From: Neomelitea salexigens DSM 19753
Lineage (GTDB): Bacteria > Pseudomonadota > Gammaproteobacteria > Pseudomonadales > Spongiibacteraceae
Length of the DNA: 64,000 bases
Direction: 5' to 3'
Assembly (NCBI RefSeq): GCF_000422345.1
Contig: NZ_AULP01000013.1
Coordinates: forward strand, 17,123 to 81,122
In this document: positions 21,327-30,781 of the stretch, piece by piece
How positions within the stretch are numbered: position 1 is the stretch's first letter
Layout: every line of letters begins with the position of its first letter
Notes under the pieces: generated by a model
Told to the model about the DNA's origin: nothing
What the model saw: only the letters and a program-made list of their open reading frames with translations
Databases searched by the model: none
Position numbers and translations under genes: made by a program

Positions 21327-22069
21327 CAATTGCGCTTAGCTCGCAGAAACCTTTTGCACAGGGCGGGAATCGACTGTGCTTTATCGACCCCGCTGATGCC
21401 GATCGCTGTATCAAAGTAAGGCGCCCCGACTTCACGCTCGAGGATTGTCGTCGAAAAAAGGGTTTTCCCAAGAACCTCAAGCCACTGTCTAGTTTTGATG
21501 ACAGTTTGGAAGAATTTCACGTTATGCAGGGCTTTGAGCGCCACTATCCGGATAGTATTTTCGACCACGTTAGTCGCTGCTTTGGCTTTGTCGACACCGA
21601 TATGGGGCGGGGCCTTAGCTCGGAACTCATTCGCGACAGTGATGGGCGCATTTCCATCACCCTGAAACAATATGTCTGGGAGCGTGGTTATACGCCAGAC
21701 TGCCAGGCCGCGGTTGACGTGCTCTGCAAGCATTGGCTCGCGCATTGCGTGCCGTCGCGGGATATTCTTGTTCACAATGTTGTCGTGCAGCGCGACGTTA
21801 GCGCGGCCGGCGAGAATATTCGCCGGCTGGTTGTGATTGACGGCCTCGGTAGCTCCAACGTGATTCCGCTGTGGTGGCAGCCAAGAGCGCTGCAGCAGAA
21901 AAAGACGCAGCGGAAAATCGATAACTTCCACCAGAGAATAGACACTCTGATTCAAACCCGAAGTCGAGATAGCTTCCCTGGCACCCATGGCTTGCTGTTT
22001 CACGATGGGCTTAGCCAGAACGAGGCTGTGCCCTCGTCGACAAACATGAAGGACCCTGACGCATCATGA
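21323..22069 (+). CDS. YrbL-family kinase-like protein
   Basis: 248 residues matching the PhoP-regulatory-network YrbL family. The start ATG overlaps the previous stop (ATGA). It has kinase-like signatures: DILVHN resembles the catalytic-loop D-x4-N, and VIDGLGSSN takes the place of DFG. Family function is not established. Its place among LPS glycosyltransferases suggests a sugar kinase acting on the core, by analogy with WaaP/KdkA; that is inference. Confidence 0.82.
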   Translation: MTIALSSQKPFAQGGNRLCFIDPADADRCIKVRRPDFTLEDCRRKKGFPKNLKPLSSFDDSLEEFHVMQGFERHYPDSIFDHVSRCFGFVDTDMGRGLSSELIRDSDGRISITLKQYVWERGYTPDCQAAVDVLCKHWLAHCVPSRDILVHNVVVQRDVSAAGENIRRLVVIDGLGSSNVIPLWWQPRALQQKKTQRKIDNFHQRIDTLIQTRSRDSFPGTHGLLFHDGLSQNEAVPSSTNMKDPDAS

Positions 22070-23109
22070 GTGGATCCCTGCGCATCGCCCAAGTCCTAGC
22101 GGGCGCCGAGCACGGCGGTGCCGAAAACTTTTTTGTACGCTTGAGTGCCGCACTGCAGGCATCGGGCAGTATTCACGAGCGCGCTTTTATTCGTCGCCAT
22201 GCTCACCGCCTGGACGCCCTGCGTAGCCAGGGAGTGGAAGCAGAGGGCTTTCGCTTTGGCGGTAAATTCGATTTTTACGACGCCTGGGTGTATCGCCGTC
22301 GTCTGCGTGCTTTCAAGCCAGACGTGGTCATGACCTGGATGGGGCGCGCCAGTGACGCAACGCCAAAGGGTGATTACGTACTGGTGAACCGGCTCGGCCA
22401 TTATTACAAACTGAAGTATTACCAGCAGGCTGACTACTGGGTGGGGATCAGCAAAGGAATTTGCCAGCACCTGATCGAGGGGGGAATGCCCGAGGAGCGT
22501 GTGGTTCACATTCCCAATTTCGCCGATGAAACCCCGGTCGAGCCTCTGCCGCGAGACAGCTTTGACACGCCTGCTGATGTTCCACTGTTACTCGCTGCAG
22601 GGCGTCTCCACGTAAACAAGGGCTTTGATACCCTGCTGCGCGCATTGGTCAATGTGCCCGACGCAGTCTTGTGGCTGGCTGGCAGCGGCCCGGAAGAGCA
22701 GGCCTTAAAGTCGCTGTGCAGTGAACTGGGGCTGGATAAGCGTGTTCGCTTTTTGGGCTGGCGGAATGATGTTACTGCGCTTATGCGCAGCGTCGATGCC
22801 TTTATTTGCCCCTCGCGACATGAAGGTCTGGGCTCAATCGTGATGGAGTCTTTTGCCCATCGCTGCCCAATTATTGCCACCCGCTCTCAGGGCCCCGGCG
22901 AGGTAATTGAACATGACTACTCGGGCTTGCTGACGGATATTGACGATGTCGGCCAGCTTAGTGAAGCGATGAACCTTGCGCTGACAGATGCAGCGCTTCG
23001 CGAGAGGCTGGTAGAAAATGCGACGCAGGTTTATGCCACAACATACAGCCGCCAGGTCATCGTGGATGCCTACCTCGATTTTTACCGCCGCATTGCTGAG
23101 CAGCGCTAA
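22066..23109 (+). CDS. Glycosyltransferase family 4
   Basis: 347 residues, GT-B fold. N-terminal AGAEHGGAENFFVRL; C-terminal LAAGRLHVNKGFDTLL and the EX7E motif EGLGSIVMES. The ATGA overlap with the YrbL-like gene shows coupling. Probably another LPS core glycosyltransferase of unknown linkage. Confidence 0.9.
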   Translation: MSGSLRIAQVLAGAEHGGAENFFVRLSAALQASGSIHERAFIRRHAHRLDALRSQGVEAEGFRFGGKFDFYDAWVYRRRLRAFKPDVVMTWMGRASDATPKGDYVLVNRLGHYYKLKYYQQADYWVGISKGICQHLIEGGMPEERVVHIPNFADETPVEPLPRDSFDTPADVPLLLAAGRLHVNKGFDTLLRALVNVPDAVLWLAGSGPEEQALKSLCSELGLDKRVRFLGWRNDVTALMRSVDAFICPSRHEGLGSIVMESFAHRCPIIATRSQGPGEVIEHDYSGLLTDIDDVGQLSEAMNLALTDAALRERLVENATQVYATTYSRQVIVDAYLDFYRRIAEQR

Positions 23110-23120
23110 CAGGCTTGCAG

Positions 23121-24056
23121 ATGATGACTGACACCAGCGTAGTGCGAATTAATATTGCCATCTGCAGCTGCCAGCGGCCAAAGCTGCTGGCGAAGGCGTT
23201 GGCCAGTATTGCGGCGATGGCTTCTCCCGAGGGGACAGAGGTTATCGTCAGCGTTATTGATAACGACCCTCAGCAGTCTGCAAAAACGGTATGTCGCGAT
23301 TGGCAAACCAAACTGGGTGTTGCGCTGCATTATGAGCACGAGCCTCGGCGGGGTATCCCGCTTGCTCGCAATCGAGCTATAGATGTTGCCCATCAGCTCG
23401 GTGCCCACTATTTGGTATTTATCGACGATGACGAATGGGTGGAGCCCGATTGGCTATGTGAGCTTTACCGCTATGCGCAGTCGCTCGGTGGCAAAGCCGT
23501 TGTGCACGGCGCGGTAGTGCCCGAGCTACCGCAAGGGGCGCCCCAATATATGGGTGAGATCTTTTTTGATAAAGGACGCCCAACGGGTACAGCGTTGGGT
23601 AGCTGCGCCACAAACAATGTGCTGATACCGATTTATGTAACTCAAGAGCTAGGCCTGCGGTTTGACGAGAGCCGCCCGCTGGCAGGCGGCACCGATACCT
23701 TGTTTTTTTGTGCAGCGGTAGAGCGTGGCGTGGAAATTTTTGAATGCGCAGAGGCGCGTGTTCACGAAGAAATCCCTACATCAAGGCTGAGCAGTCGTTG
23801 GTTAGCGAAACGAAAATATCGCGCGGGTATCACCTTGTCTCGGCGAAAACGCGAAGCCGGCCGTTCGGCGGTGGGTTTGTTGCTGTCGGCGGCTTTCCAA
23901 GTCGTGCTAAATGGCCTGCTGGCATTGCTGTCCGCTGTATTGTTTCAGCGCGTGGCGTACTACAAAGCGCTGATGAAGATGTCGCGCAATGCAGGGGTGT
24001 TGAGTGGGCTGATGGGGGCAACCACCGACAGCTACCAAAAAATTGAAGGGGCATAG
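23121..24056 (+). CDS. Glycosyltransferase family 2
   Basis: About 311 residues with a GT-A domain: [14 protein letters not shown] at the start, then the DXD-type [13 protein letters not shown] (about residue 105). A hydrophobic stretch (about residues 245-275) near the C-terminus may anchor it to the membrane. ATG 23121 has ACAGG 7 bases upstream; ATG 23124 is also possible. It follows the previous gene by 11 bases. Confidence 0.9.
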   Translation: MMTDTSVVRINIAICSCQRPKLLAKALASIAAMASPEGTEVIVSVIDNDPQQSAKTVCRDWQTKLGVALHYEHEPRRGIPLARNRAIDVAHQLGAHYLVFIDDDEWVEPDWLCELYRYAQSLGGKAVVHGAVVPELPQGAPQYMGEIFFDKGRPTGTALGSCATNNVLIPIYVTQELGLRFDESRPLAGGTDTLFFCAAVERGVEIFECAEARVHEEIPTSRLSSRWLAKRKYRAGITLSRRKREAGRSAVGLLLSAAFQVVLNGLLALLSAVLFQRVAYYKALMKMSRNAGVLSGLMGATTDSYQKIEGA

Positions 24057-24076
24057 GCCCTAAACGAGAAACGACG

Positions 24077-25153
24077 ATGAAAATAATAGTCACCGGCGGC
24101 GCTGGTTTTATTGGTTCCGCTGTTGTGAGGCACCTGCTAGCAAACACTGATCACAGCGTCGTCAATGTCGATAAGCTAACTTACGCGGGAAATCTAGAAT
24201 CACTGCCCGGTGCAGAACAAAATCCGCGTTACCAGTTTGAAAAACTCGATATTTGTGATGGCCAGGCGATGGCGCGGGTGCTTCGTGAACATCAGCCTGA
24301 CGCGGTAATGCACTTGGCGGCGGAGAGCCATGTCGACCGTTCAATAGATGGCCCTGCAGCGTTTATCGAAACCAACATCGTTGGTACATACCAGCTGCTC
24401 GAGGCCGTGCGCGGCTATTGGTCTGGCCTAGACGAAGAACGCAAGTCGGCGTTCCGTTTCCATCACATCTCTACTGACGAGGTTTACGGCGATCTCGATG
24501 GGCCAGAAGAGTTGTTTACAGAACAGACGCCCTATGCCCCTAGCTCGCCCTATTCAGCGAGTAAGGCGAGCTCTGATCACTTGGTGCGCGCGTGGGGGCG
24601 CACATACGGCCTGCCCGTTATGCTGACGAATTGCTCCAATAACTACGGCCCTTATCACTTCCCAGAGAAATTGATCCCGCTGGTGATTCTTAACGTGCTT
24701 GAGGGAAAGGCGCTACCGATATACGGCAAGGGCGATCAAGTTCGGGACTGGTTGTATGTTGAGGATCACGCCCGGGCACTGGTGACGGTGCTCACAAAAG
24801 GAGCGGTTGGCCAGACTTACAACATCGGTGGCCACAATGAAAAAACAAACCTTGAGGTGGTGGAGCGTATTTGTGATTTGCTTGATGCAAAGTGCCCGCA
24901 ACACCCCCCAGGTATCGCGAGTTATCGCCAGTTGATTTGTTTTGTTGCCGACCGTCCTGGTCATGATAAGCGCTACGCCATCGATGCAGGAAAAATCGAG
25001 CGCGAGTTGGGCTGGGTGCCGGTAGAGAGTTTTGAAAGTGGCCTGAACAAGACTATAGCTTGGTACTTGGAAAATACGCAGTGGTGCCAGCGTGTTCAGG
25101 ACGGTAGCTATCAGAGGCAGCGCCTAGGCGTTGGAGACGGAGACGTTTCATGA
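24077..25153 (+). CDS. rfbB: dTDP-glucose 4,6-dehydratase
   Basis: It converts dTDP-glucose to dTDP-4-keto-6-deoxyglucose. The 358-residue extended SDR has the NAD motif TGGAGFIGS (6-14), [11 protein letters not shown] with the catalytic Thr-Asp-Glu, and [10 protein letters not shown] with the Tyr/Lys pair. Equivalent to RffG/RmlB. It is coupled to rfbA by an ATGA overlap. As no rfbC/rfbD genes follow, the product should go to the amino sugar made by WecE rather than to rhamnose. Confidence 0.97.
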   Translation: MKIIVTGGAGFIGSAVVRHLLANTDHSVVNVDKLTYAGNLESLPGAEQNPRYQFEKLDICDGQAMARVLREHQPDAVMHLAAESHVDRSIDGPAAFIETNIVGTYQLLEAVRGYWSGLDEERKSAFRFHHISTDEVYGDLDGPEELFTEQTPYAPSSPYSASKASSDHLVRAWGRTYGLPVMLTNCSNNYGPYHFPEKLIPLVILNVLEGKALPIYGKGDQVRDWLYVEDHARALVTVLTKGAVGQTYNIGGHNEKTNLEVVERICDLLDAKCPQHPPGIASYRQLICFVADRPGHDKRYAIDAGKIERELGWVPVESFESGLNKTIAWYLENTQWCQRVQDGSYQRQRLGVGDGDVS

Positions 25154-26019
25154 AGGGTATTGTATTAGCCGGGGGCAGCGGCACCCGATTGCACCCGATT
25201 ACCAAAGGGGTGTCTAAGCAGCTGTTGCCAGTCTATGACAAGCCGATGATTTATTATCCGCTATCGGTGTTAATGCTGGCGGGAATTCGTGACATCTTGA
25301 TCATCACCACCCCTGAGGATCAATCATCATTTCAGCGCTTGTTGGGCGATGGCAGTGATTTTGGCATTCACCTGAGCTATGCAGTACAGGCGAAACCCGA
25401 GGGCTTGGCGCAGGCGTTTATTATTGGCGAGCAATTTATCGGCAATGACAGCGTATGCTTAGTGCTCGGGGATAATATTTTCTATGGCCAAGGGTTTCGG
25501 CCAATGCTTGAGTCCGCGGCTGCGCGAGGCAAAGGCGCAACCGTATTTGGCTATCAAGTTAAAGACCCTCAGCGTTTTGGTGTTGTCGAGTTTGATGAGC
25601 AGCGACGGGCGTTGTCGATAGAAGAAAAGCCGCAAAAGCCGAAGAGTCACTTTGCGGTTACCGGCTTGTATTTTTACGACAATGATGTGGTGGATATTGC
25701 CAAGCAGATAGAACCTTCCGAACGCGGTGAACTGGAAATTACCTGCATCAACAATGCTTACCTTGAGCGTGGTGATCTTCAAGTCGAGTTATTGGGGCGA
25801 GGCTTTGCCTGGCTAGACACCGGTACTCATGACAGCCTGTTGGCGGCGGCGCACTTCGTTGAAACCATTGAGTCGCGGCAGGGCTACAAAATCGCCTGCT
25901 TAGAAGAAATTGCGTATTTTCGCGGCTGGCTGAACAGTCAGGATATTGAACGCTTGGGGCAGTCTCTAGGTAAAAGTGGATATGGTGACTACCTGCTGTC
26001 GCTGCTGGAGCATGAATGA
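25150..26019 (+). CDS. rfbA: Glucose-1-phosphate thymidylyltransferase
   Basis: It makes dTDP-glucose from dTTP and glucose 1-phosphate. The 289 residues start [23 protein letters not shown], with [12 protein letters not shown] and [13 protein letters not shown] typical of RmlA/RffH. ATGA overlaps on both sides place it inside the rfbB-rfbA-wecF coupled run. Confidence 0.97.
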   Translation: MKGIVLAGGSGTRLHPITKGVSKQLLPVYDKPMIYYPLSVLMLAGIRDILIITTPEDQSSFQRLLGDGSDFGIHLSYAVQAKPEGLAQAFIIGEQFIGNDSVCLVLGDNIFYGQGFRPMLESAAARGKGATVFGYQVKDPQRFGVVEFDEQRRALSIEEKPQKPKSHFAVTGLYFYDNDVVDIAKQIEPSERGELEITCINNAYLERGDLQVELLGRGFAWLDTGTHDSLLAAAHFVETIESRQGYKIACLEEIAYFRGWLNSQDIERLGQSLGKSGYGDYLLSLLEHE

Positions 26020-27080
26020 ACACGGCTAGTGGCGCAGTGCGCATCGTTCACTGTATGAATGCTCAGAAGTTTACCGAGCCTTTCATCGATTTCGTTGAGC
26101 AGCATTTCGATAGCAGTGAGCACCGATTTATAATTCGGGAGGACGATAAGTTCGCCGTCAAAACGCGTGAAAATGTTGTCCTAGTGCCTAAATCGATAGG
26201 CCGCATTGCCTTGCTTAAACTCTATTACACTGAGTTCAAGTCTGCCGAGAAGATATTTCTACACGGTTTGTTTGCCAAAGACCTCGTTAAAATACTGGCA
26301 CTGCAATATTGGGTGCTCAAGAAGTGCTATTGGATTATGTGGGGGGCTGACCTCTATCATTTTATTTTCCGCAAGCGCAGCTTACGTGCAAATATTTTTG
26401 AGCGCGTACGGGCGTTTGTTATTCGTCGCATCGGCCACCTCGTTAGCTATATTGATGGCGATATTGCATTGGCCAGGGAGTGGTATGGCGCTTCAGGGCA
26501 GGCGCATCGTTGCTTCATGTATTCAAGTAATTTGTATAAGCCCCTACCTGAAGTCAGCGCTGGAGAAAGCTCCACACAGACTGTGATATTGGTGGGTAAT
26601 TCCGCTGACCCGCGCAATGAGCATATGGAGATCCTCGAGCGCATTGCGCCTTTTGCTGGGGAAAATATTCGTGTGGTTGCGCCGCTGTCCTATGGTCGTA
26701 AGCGCTATGCCGATGCGGTAATTGCTGAAGGGCAGAGGATATTCGGCGATAAATTCGAGGCGCTCACGGGCTTCATGCCCCTCAATGACTATGTTCGTTT
26801 GCTGGGTGAGGTGGATATCGCGGTGTTTAATCACCGTCGCCAACAGGCTATGGGCAATAAAATCAGTTTGTTGGGCTTGGGTAAAAAGGTGTACATGCGC
26901 AGCGACATAACACCTTGGGCATTGTTCGCGGAAGAGGGCATCAAAGTCTTTGATATAGAAGGTTTCGACCTCACCCACATTGCGCCCGAAGTCGCGCAGC
27001 GCAATAAGCAGCGGGTTGCGAGCGTGTTCTCCGAGGATAACTTGGTCTCGCAATACCGGGAGATGTTTGAGCCGTCATGA
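26016..27080 (+). CDS. wecF: TDP-Fuc4NAc:lipid II transferase-like (WecF, GT56)
   Basis: 354 residues resembling WecF (Rff_Fuc4NAc transferase), which in enterobacteria moves 4-acetamido-4,6-dideoxygalactose onto undecaprenyl-PP-GlcNAc-ManNAcA. Visible family features are [33 protein letters not shown] and [11 protein letters not shown]. No other lipid II genes (wecA, wecB, wecC, wecG) or wzx/wzy are in the window. The acceptor may therefore be LPS core rather than lipid II; that is inference. Confidence 0.85.
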   Translation: MNTASGAVRIVHCMNAQKFTEPFIDFVEQHFDSSEHRFIIREDDKFAVKTRENVVLVPKSIGRIALLKLYYTEFKSAEKIFLHGLFAKDLVKILALQYWVLKKCYWIMWGADLYHFIFRKRSLRANIFERVRAFVIRRIGHLVSYIDGDIALAREWYGASGQAHRCFMYSSNLYKPLPEVSAGESSTQTVILVGNSADPRNEHMEILERIAPFAGENIRVVAPLSYGRKRYADAVIAEGQRIFGDKFEALTGFMPLNDYVRLLGEVDIAVFNHRRQQAMGNKISLLGLGKKVYMRSDITPWALFAEEGIKVFDIEGFDLTHIAPEVAQRNKQRVASVFSEDNLVSQYREMFEPS

Positions 27081-27970
27081 AAGTAGGGTTTCACATTATT
27101 GGCGCTAAGGGGCTGCAGTCTCTGAAAGCGTTTTTCGAGACATTTGGCGGCGAAGCGGTCGGCTATGTTATGGCGGCTCGCGATGCCGCGATTGAGTACG
27201 ATGCGTTTGATGATATCGAAGATTATTGCAAAGCCTCGTCGCTGACGTTTTGTGCGCGTGGCGGGGCATTGGATGGTGTTGACGAGCAGTGTGACGCAAT
27301 TTTTGCTATCGGCTGGCGTTGGCTGATCGATGAGACGGACAAGTTGGTCGTCTTTCACGACTCGCCGCTGCCCAGATATCGCGGCTTTGCGCCCCTGGTC
27401 AATATGCTTATTGATGGCTGTGATGAAATTGCCGTTACGGCGTTATTGGCGGCTGATCAGTATGATCGCGGCGATATCGTTGCGCAGGCCACTATGCCTA
27501 TTACTTATCCACTTAAAATTGCCGACGCCATTGATCAGGCAGCTTCGTTGTACGCCAAACTGGTGGTCGAGGTGGGCGGTGCCATTCTCACGTCAGGCAG
27601 CCTGCAAGGGGAGGCGCAGGATGAGGCCAATGCCAGCTACAGTTTGTGGCGTGATGATGCAGACTACCGGGTAGATTTTTCCCGTTCTGCTATTGAGGTG
27701 CGGCGGTTTATCGATGCGGTGGGTTATCCCTATAAAGGGGCCTCGGCATTGGTGGGAGGGCTTTCTGTACGCCTGCTAGACGCTGTCGCCTTGGCTGATG
27801 TCAACGTTGAAAACCGCCAGGCCCACTTGGGGAAAGTCATCTTTATGGAAGGGAATTGCCCAGTGATAGTGTGTGGCAGTGGCTTGCTAAAAATTACGGA
27901 GTTGCGCGATGAGCAGGGGGCGTCCTTGCTGGGCAAATTGAAATTTCGTACGCGCTTTGAGGGCTGTTGA
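27077..27970 (+). CDS. Sugar N-formyltransferase-like protein
   Basis: 297 residues of the methionyl-tRNA formyltransferase/sugar formyltransferase fold. The core motif reads VVFHDSPLPRYRG (residues 91-103) and a downstream YDRGDI carries the Asp (about 130). In characterised members the triad is Asn-His-Asp from N-x-H...D. Here His 94 and Asp 130 are present, but the Asn position is Val 92. It lies between wecF and wecE with ATGA and TGATG overlaps, so the likely substrate is dTDP-4-amino-4,6-dideoxygalactose with formyl-THF as donor. True Fmt is unlikely, given the context and the absence of a tRNA-binding C-terminal domain. Confidence 0.8.
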   Translation: MKVGFHIIGAKGLQSLKAFFETFGGEAVGYVMAARDAAIEYDAFDDIEDYCKASSLTFCARGGALDGVDEQCDAIFAIGWRWLIDETDKLVVFHDSPLPRYRGFAPLVNMLIDGCDEIAVTALLAADQYDRGDIVAQATMPITYPLKIADAIDQAASLYAKLVVEVGGAILTSGSLQGEAQDEANASYSLWRDDADYRVDFSRSAIEVRRFIDAVGYPYKGASALVGGLSVRLLDAVALADVNVENRQAHLGKVIFMEGNCPVIVCGSGLLKITELRDEQGASLLGKLKFRTRFEGC

Positions 27971-29109
27971 TGAAAGATTTTCTTAGCTTTAACCGCCCGC
28001 CGCTCACAGGCAATGAGCAGCAGTATGTGATGCAGGCAATGGCCAGCGACAAAATATCGGGCGATGGCCAGTTTGGTAAGCGGTGCCAGCAATGGTTTGA
28101 AGAGCGCTTGGCCGTGCCAAAGACGCTGCTTACGCCGTCTTGTACGCATGCTCTGGAAATGGCGGCGCTGCTAATCGATATCCAGCCAGGTGATGAAGTT
28201 ATTATGCCTAGCTACACGTTCGTTAGTACCGCGAATGCTTTTGCCCTGCGTGGCGCTAGAATCGTCTTTGTCGATGTGCGCCCAGATACCATGAATATTG
28301 ACGAGACGCTGATCGAAGCCGCGATTACGGAAAAAACGCGGGCGATTGTCCCCGTCCATTATGCCGGTGTTGCCTGTGAGATGGATGCCATTATGGATCT
28401 GGCGGCGCGATATCAATTGTATGTGGTTGAGGACGCGGCTCAAGCCGTGCAGTCGCGCTTCTGCGGCCAAGCTGTCGGTACCCACGGGCATCTATCTGCT
28501 TTCAGTTTCCACGAAACCAAGAATGTGACGAGCGGTGGCGAGGGTGGCCTACTTATCATTAATGACGAGAAATTTGCGCAACGCGCGGAAATTATTCGAG
28601 AAAAGGGGACTAACCGCAGTCAATTTTTTCGTGGAGAGGTCGATAAGTATTCCTGGGTAGATGTCGGCAGCAGTTATTTGCCCAGTGAGCTGCAGGCTGC
28701 CTACCTGTGGGGGCAATTAGAGCGCGTTGAGCAGATCATCGAACATCGCTTGCAAAGTTGGCAGCGATATTACGAACGGCTAGCGCCGCTGGCCCAGAAG
28801 GGGGTGGTCAGTTTGGCGACGATTCCTTCTCATTGTGATCACAACGCCCATATGTTTTATCTTAAGGTGGCTGACTTGGCGCAGCGCGGGCAACTGCTGT
28901 CACATTTAAAGGCTCAAGGCATCCTCGCTGTTTTCCACTATGTGCCGCTGCACTCTGCCGATGCCGCCAGTCAATACAGCCGTTTTCATGGCGCTGATCG
29001 CTATACTACCAGCGAGAGTGAGCGCCTATTGCGCCTGCCGCTGTACTACGGAATGTCGGTAGCGGATATTGACCGGGTCTGCCAAGCGGTGAATGACTTC
29101 TTCGCATAG
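27970..29109 (+). CDS. wecE: dTDP-4-amino-4,6-dideoxygalactose transaminase
   Basis: PLP enzyme that transfers an amino group from glutamate to dTDP-4-keto-6-deoxyglucose, giving dTDP-Fuc4N. The 379 residues are very close to E. coli WecE/RffA throughout, including LTPSCTHALEMAALLIDIQPG, SYTFVSTANAFALRGA and FRGEVDKYSWVD. The PLP Lys is in FHETKNVTSGGEGG. The ATG shares its A with the previous TGA (TGATG); an in-frame TTG at 27967 is less likely. It is the last gene of the envelope cluster. Confidence 0.95.
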   Translation: MKDFLSFNRPPLTGNEQQYVMQAMASDKISGDGQFGKRCQQWFEERLAVPKTLLTPSCTHALEMAALLIDIQPGDEVIMPSYTFVSTANAFALRGARIVFVDVRPDTMNIDETLIEAAITEKTRAIVPVHYAGVACEMDAIMDLAARYQLYVVEDAAQAVQSRFCGQAVGTHGHLSAFSFHETKNVTSGGEGGLLIINDEKFAQRAEIIREKGTNRSQFFRGEVDKYSWVDVGSSYLPSELQAAYLWGQLERVEQIIEHRLQSWQRYYERLAPLAQKGVVSLATIPSHCDHNAHMFYLKVADLAQRGQLLSHLKAQGILAVFHYVPLHSADAASQYSRFHGADRYTTSESERLLRLPLYYGMSVADIDRVCQAVNDFFA

Positions 29110-29287
29110 CTGCGCCCGCTGTCGCCGCTGGCTGCGACATTTCCCCACAATGATCGGAGGAAGCCCTCGGTCAATCTCTGTATAATCGCCGAAAATTCTT
29201 CGCCGGAGCTGGCTTGATGCCTCTTCGGCTCGCTGTGGCTATTGTGTCGACGGCTCTGAAATTACCCCCAAAGAAATCGAGTTTTTC

Positions 29288-30781
29288 ATGTTACTACTGT
29301 CGAAAAAAGAAGACTGGCTCGGCAATATCCGCGCCGATATCCTCGCTGGTTTAGTGGTTGCGCTGGCGCTGATTCCCGAAGCGATCGCTTTTTCCATCAT
29401 CGCAGGTGTAGACCCCAAAATCGGCCTGTATGCGTCGTTTTGTATCGCGGTGGTCATTGCCATTGTCGGCGGCCGTCCGGGGATGATCTCGGCGGCCACG
29501 GGGGCGATGGCGCTGCTGATGGTTACCCTCGTTAAGGAGCACGGCTTGCAGTATTTGCTAGCCGCGACCTTGCTTTGCGGAGTATTGCAGATCATTGCAG
29601 GCTACCTAAAGCTGGGGCAGCTGATGAGCTTCGTGTCGCGCTCGGTGGTCACCGGCTTTGTGAATGCCCTGGCCATTTTGATCTTTATGGCGCAGTTGCC
29701 CGAACTCACTAACGTGACGTGGCATGTCTACGCTATGACGGCGGCGGGTCTAGGGATTATTTACCTGTTCCCGCTACTGCCTAAAGTGGGCAAGGTTATC
29801 CCGTCGCCGCTGGTATGTATCCTGACGCTCACCGCATTTAGCCTCATTGTCGGTTTGGATATTCGCACAGTAGGCGACATGGGTGAGCTGCCCGACACGC
29901 TGCCTATGTTCCTGTGGCCAGACGTGCCGCTGAACTGGGAAACACTGCAGATCATCTTTCCTTACTCGGCCGCGTTGGCGGTGGTGGGTTTGCTGGAGTC
30001 GCTGATGACGGCGACGATCGTCGACGACCTCACCGACACGGGCAGCGATAAGAACCGCGAGTGTAAAGGCCAGGGTATTGCCAATATTTTCTCGGGCTTG
30101 CTCGGTGGTATGGCGGGCTGTGCCATGATCGGTCAGTCGGTTATCAATGTTAAGTCGGGTGGCCGAGGCCGTTTGTCGACCTTCTTTGCTGGGGCGATGT
30201 TGCTGACAATGGTGGTATTTCTCAGCGATTGGGTATCGCGTATTCCGATGGCAGCACTGGTGGCGGTAATGATTATGGTGTCGATCGGCACCTTTAACTG
30301 GTCCTCGATCAAGGGGCTGAAGACTAACCCGCTGTCGGCCAACATTATTATGCTTGCCACGGTGGCAGTGGTGGTATGGACCCATAACCTGGCTTTCGGG
30401 GTGCTGACGGGTGTGCTGCTCGCGGCGCTGTTCTTTGCTAATAAGGTCAGCCACTTCATGTACGTGGACAGCGTGCTCAAAGAGGACGGAGGTCAGCGTA
30501 ACTACCGCGTCGTCGGTCAGGTGTTCTTTAATTCAGCGGATCGCTTCGCGGCAAACTTTGACTTTAAGGAAGCCCTTGATAAGGTGGTGATAGACCTGAG
30601 CCGCGCCCATTTTTGGGATGTTTCTGCCGTTGCCGCTTTGGACAAGGTGGTTATTAAATTTCGCCGAGAGGGTGCAGAGGTTGAGTTGATCGGCTTAAAC
30701 GATGCCACGGCAACCATTGTTGATCGCTTTGGTATTCACGATAAACCCGAAGAAATTGAAAAAGTGCTGGGAGCCCACTGA
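29288..30781 (+). CDS. SulP-family anion permease with STAS domain
   Basis: 497 residues: a membrane domain of about 11-14 helices (residues about 15-395) with [19 protein letters not shown] and a C-terminal STAS domain (about 400-495, [23 protein letters not shown]). SulP proteins carry sulfate, bicarbonate or other anions; this one's substrate is not evident. No strong Shine-Dalgarno is seen before ATG 29288. A TATAAT at 29181-29186 may be its -10 box, though without a clear -35. The stop overlaps the universal stress protein start (TGATG), so transport and stress response look coupled. Confidence 0.92.
   Translation: MLLLSKKEDWLGNIRADILAGLVVALALIPEAIAFSIIAGVDPKIGLYASFCIAVVIAIVGGRPGMISAATGAMALLMVTLVKEHGLQYLLAATLLCGVLQIIAGYLKLGQLMSFVSRSVVTGFVNALAILIFMAQLPELTNVTWHVYAMTAAGLGIIYLFPLLPKVGKVIPSPLVCILTLTAFSLIVGLDIRTVGDMGELPDTLPMFLWPDVPLNWETLQIIFPYSAALAVVGLLESLMTATIVDDLTDTGSDKNRECKGQGIANIFSGLLGGMAGCAMIGQSVINVKSGGRGRLSTFFAGAMLLTMVVFLSDWVSRIPMAALVAVMIMVSIGTFNWSSIKGLKTNPLSANIIMLATVAVVVWTHNLAFGVLTGVLLAALFFANKVSHFMYVDSVLKEDGGQRNYRVVGQVFFNSADRFAANFDFKEALDKVVIDLSRAHFWDVSAVAALDKVVIKFRREGAEVELIGLNDATATIVDRFGIHDKPEEIEKVLGAH

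Noticed and set aside
24077..26019. dTDP-rhamnose operon
   Set aside because: rfbA and rfbB are present but no rfbC or rfbD follows; wecE, wecF and a formyltransferase do, so the end product should be an amino sugar.
27077..27970. Methionyl-tRNA formyltransferase
   Set aside because: The length is similar, but the catalytic motif differs, the tRNA-binding C-terminal domain is not evident, and the neighbours are sugar genes instead of def.
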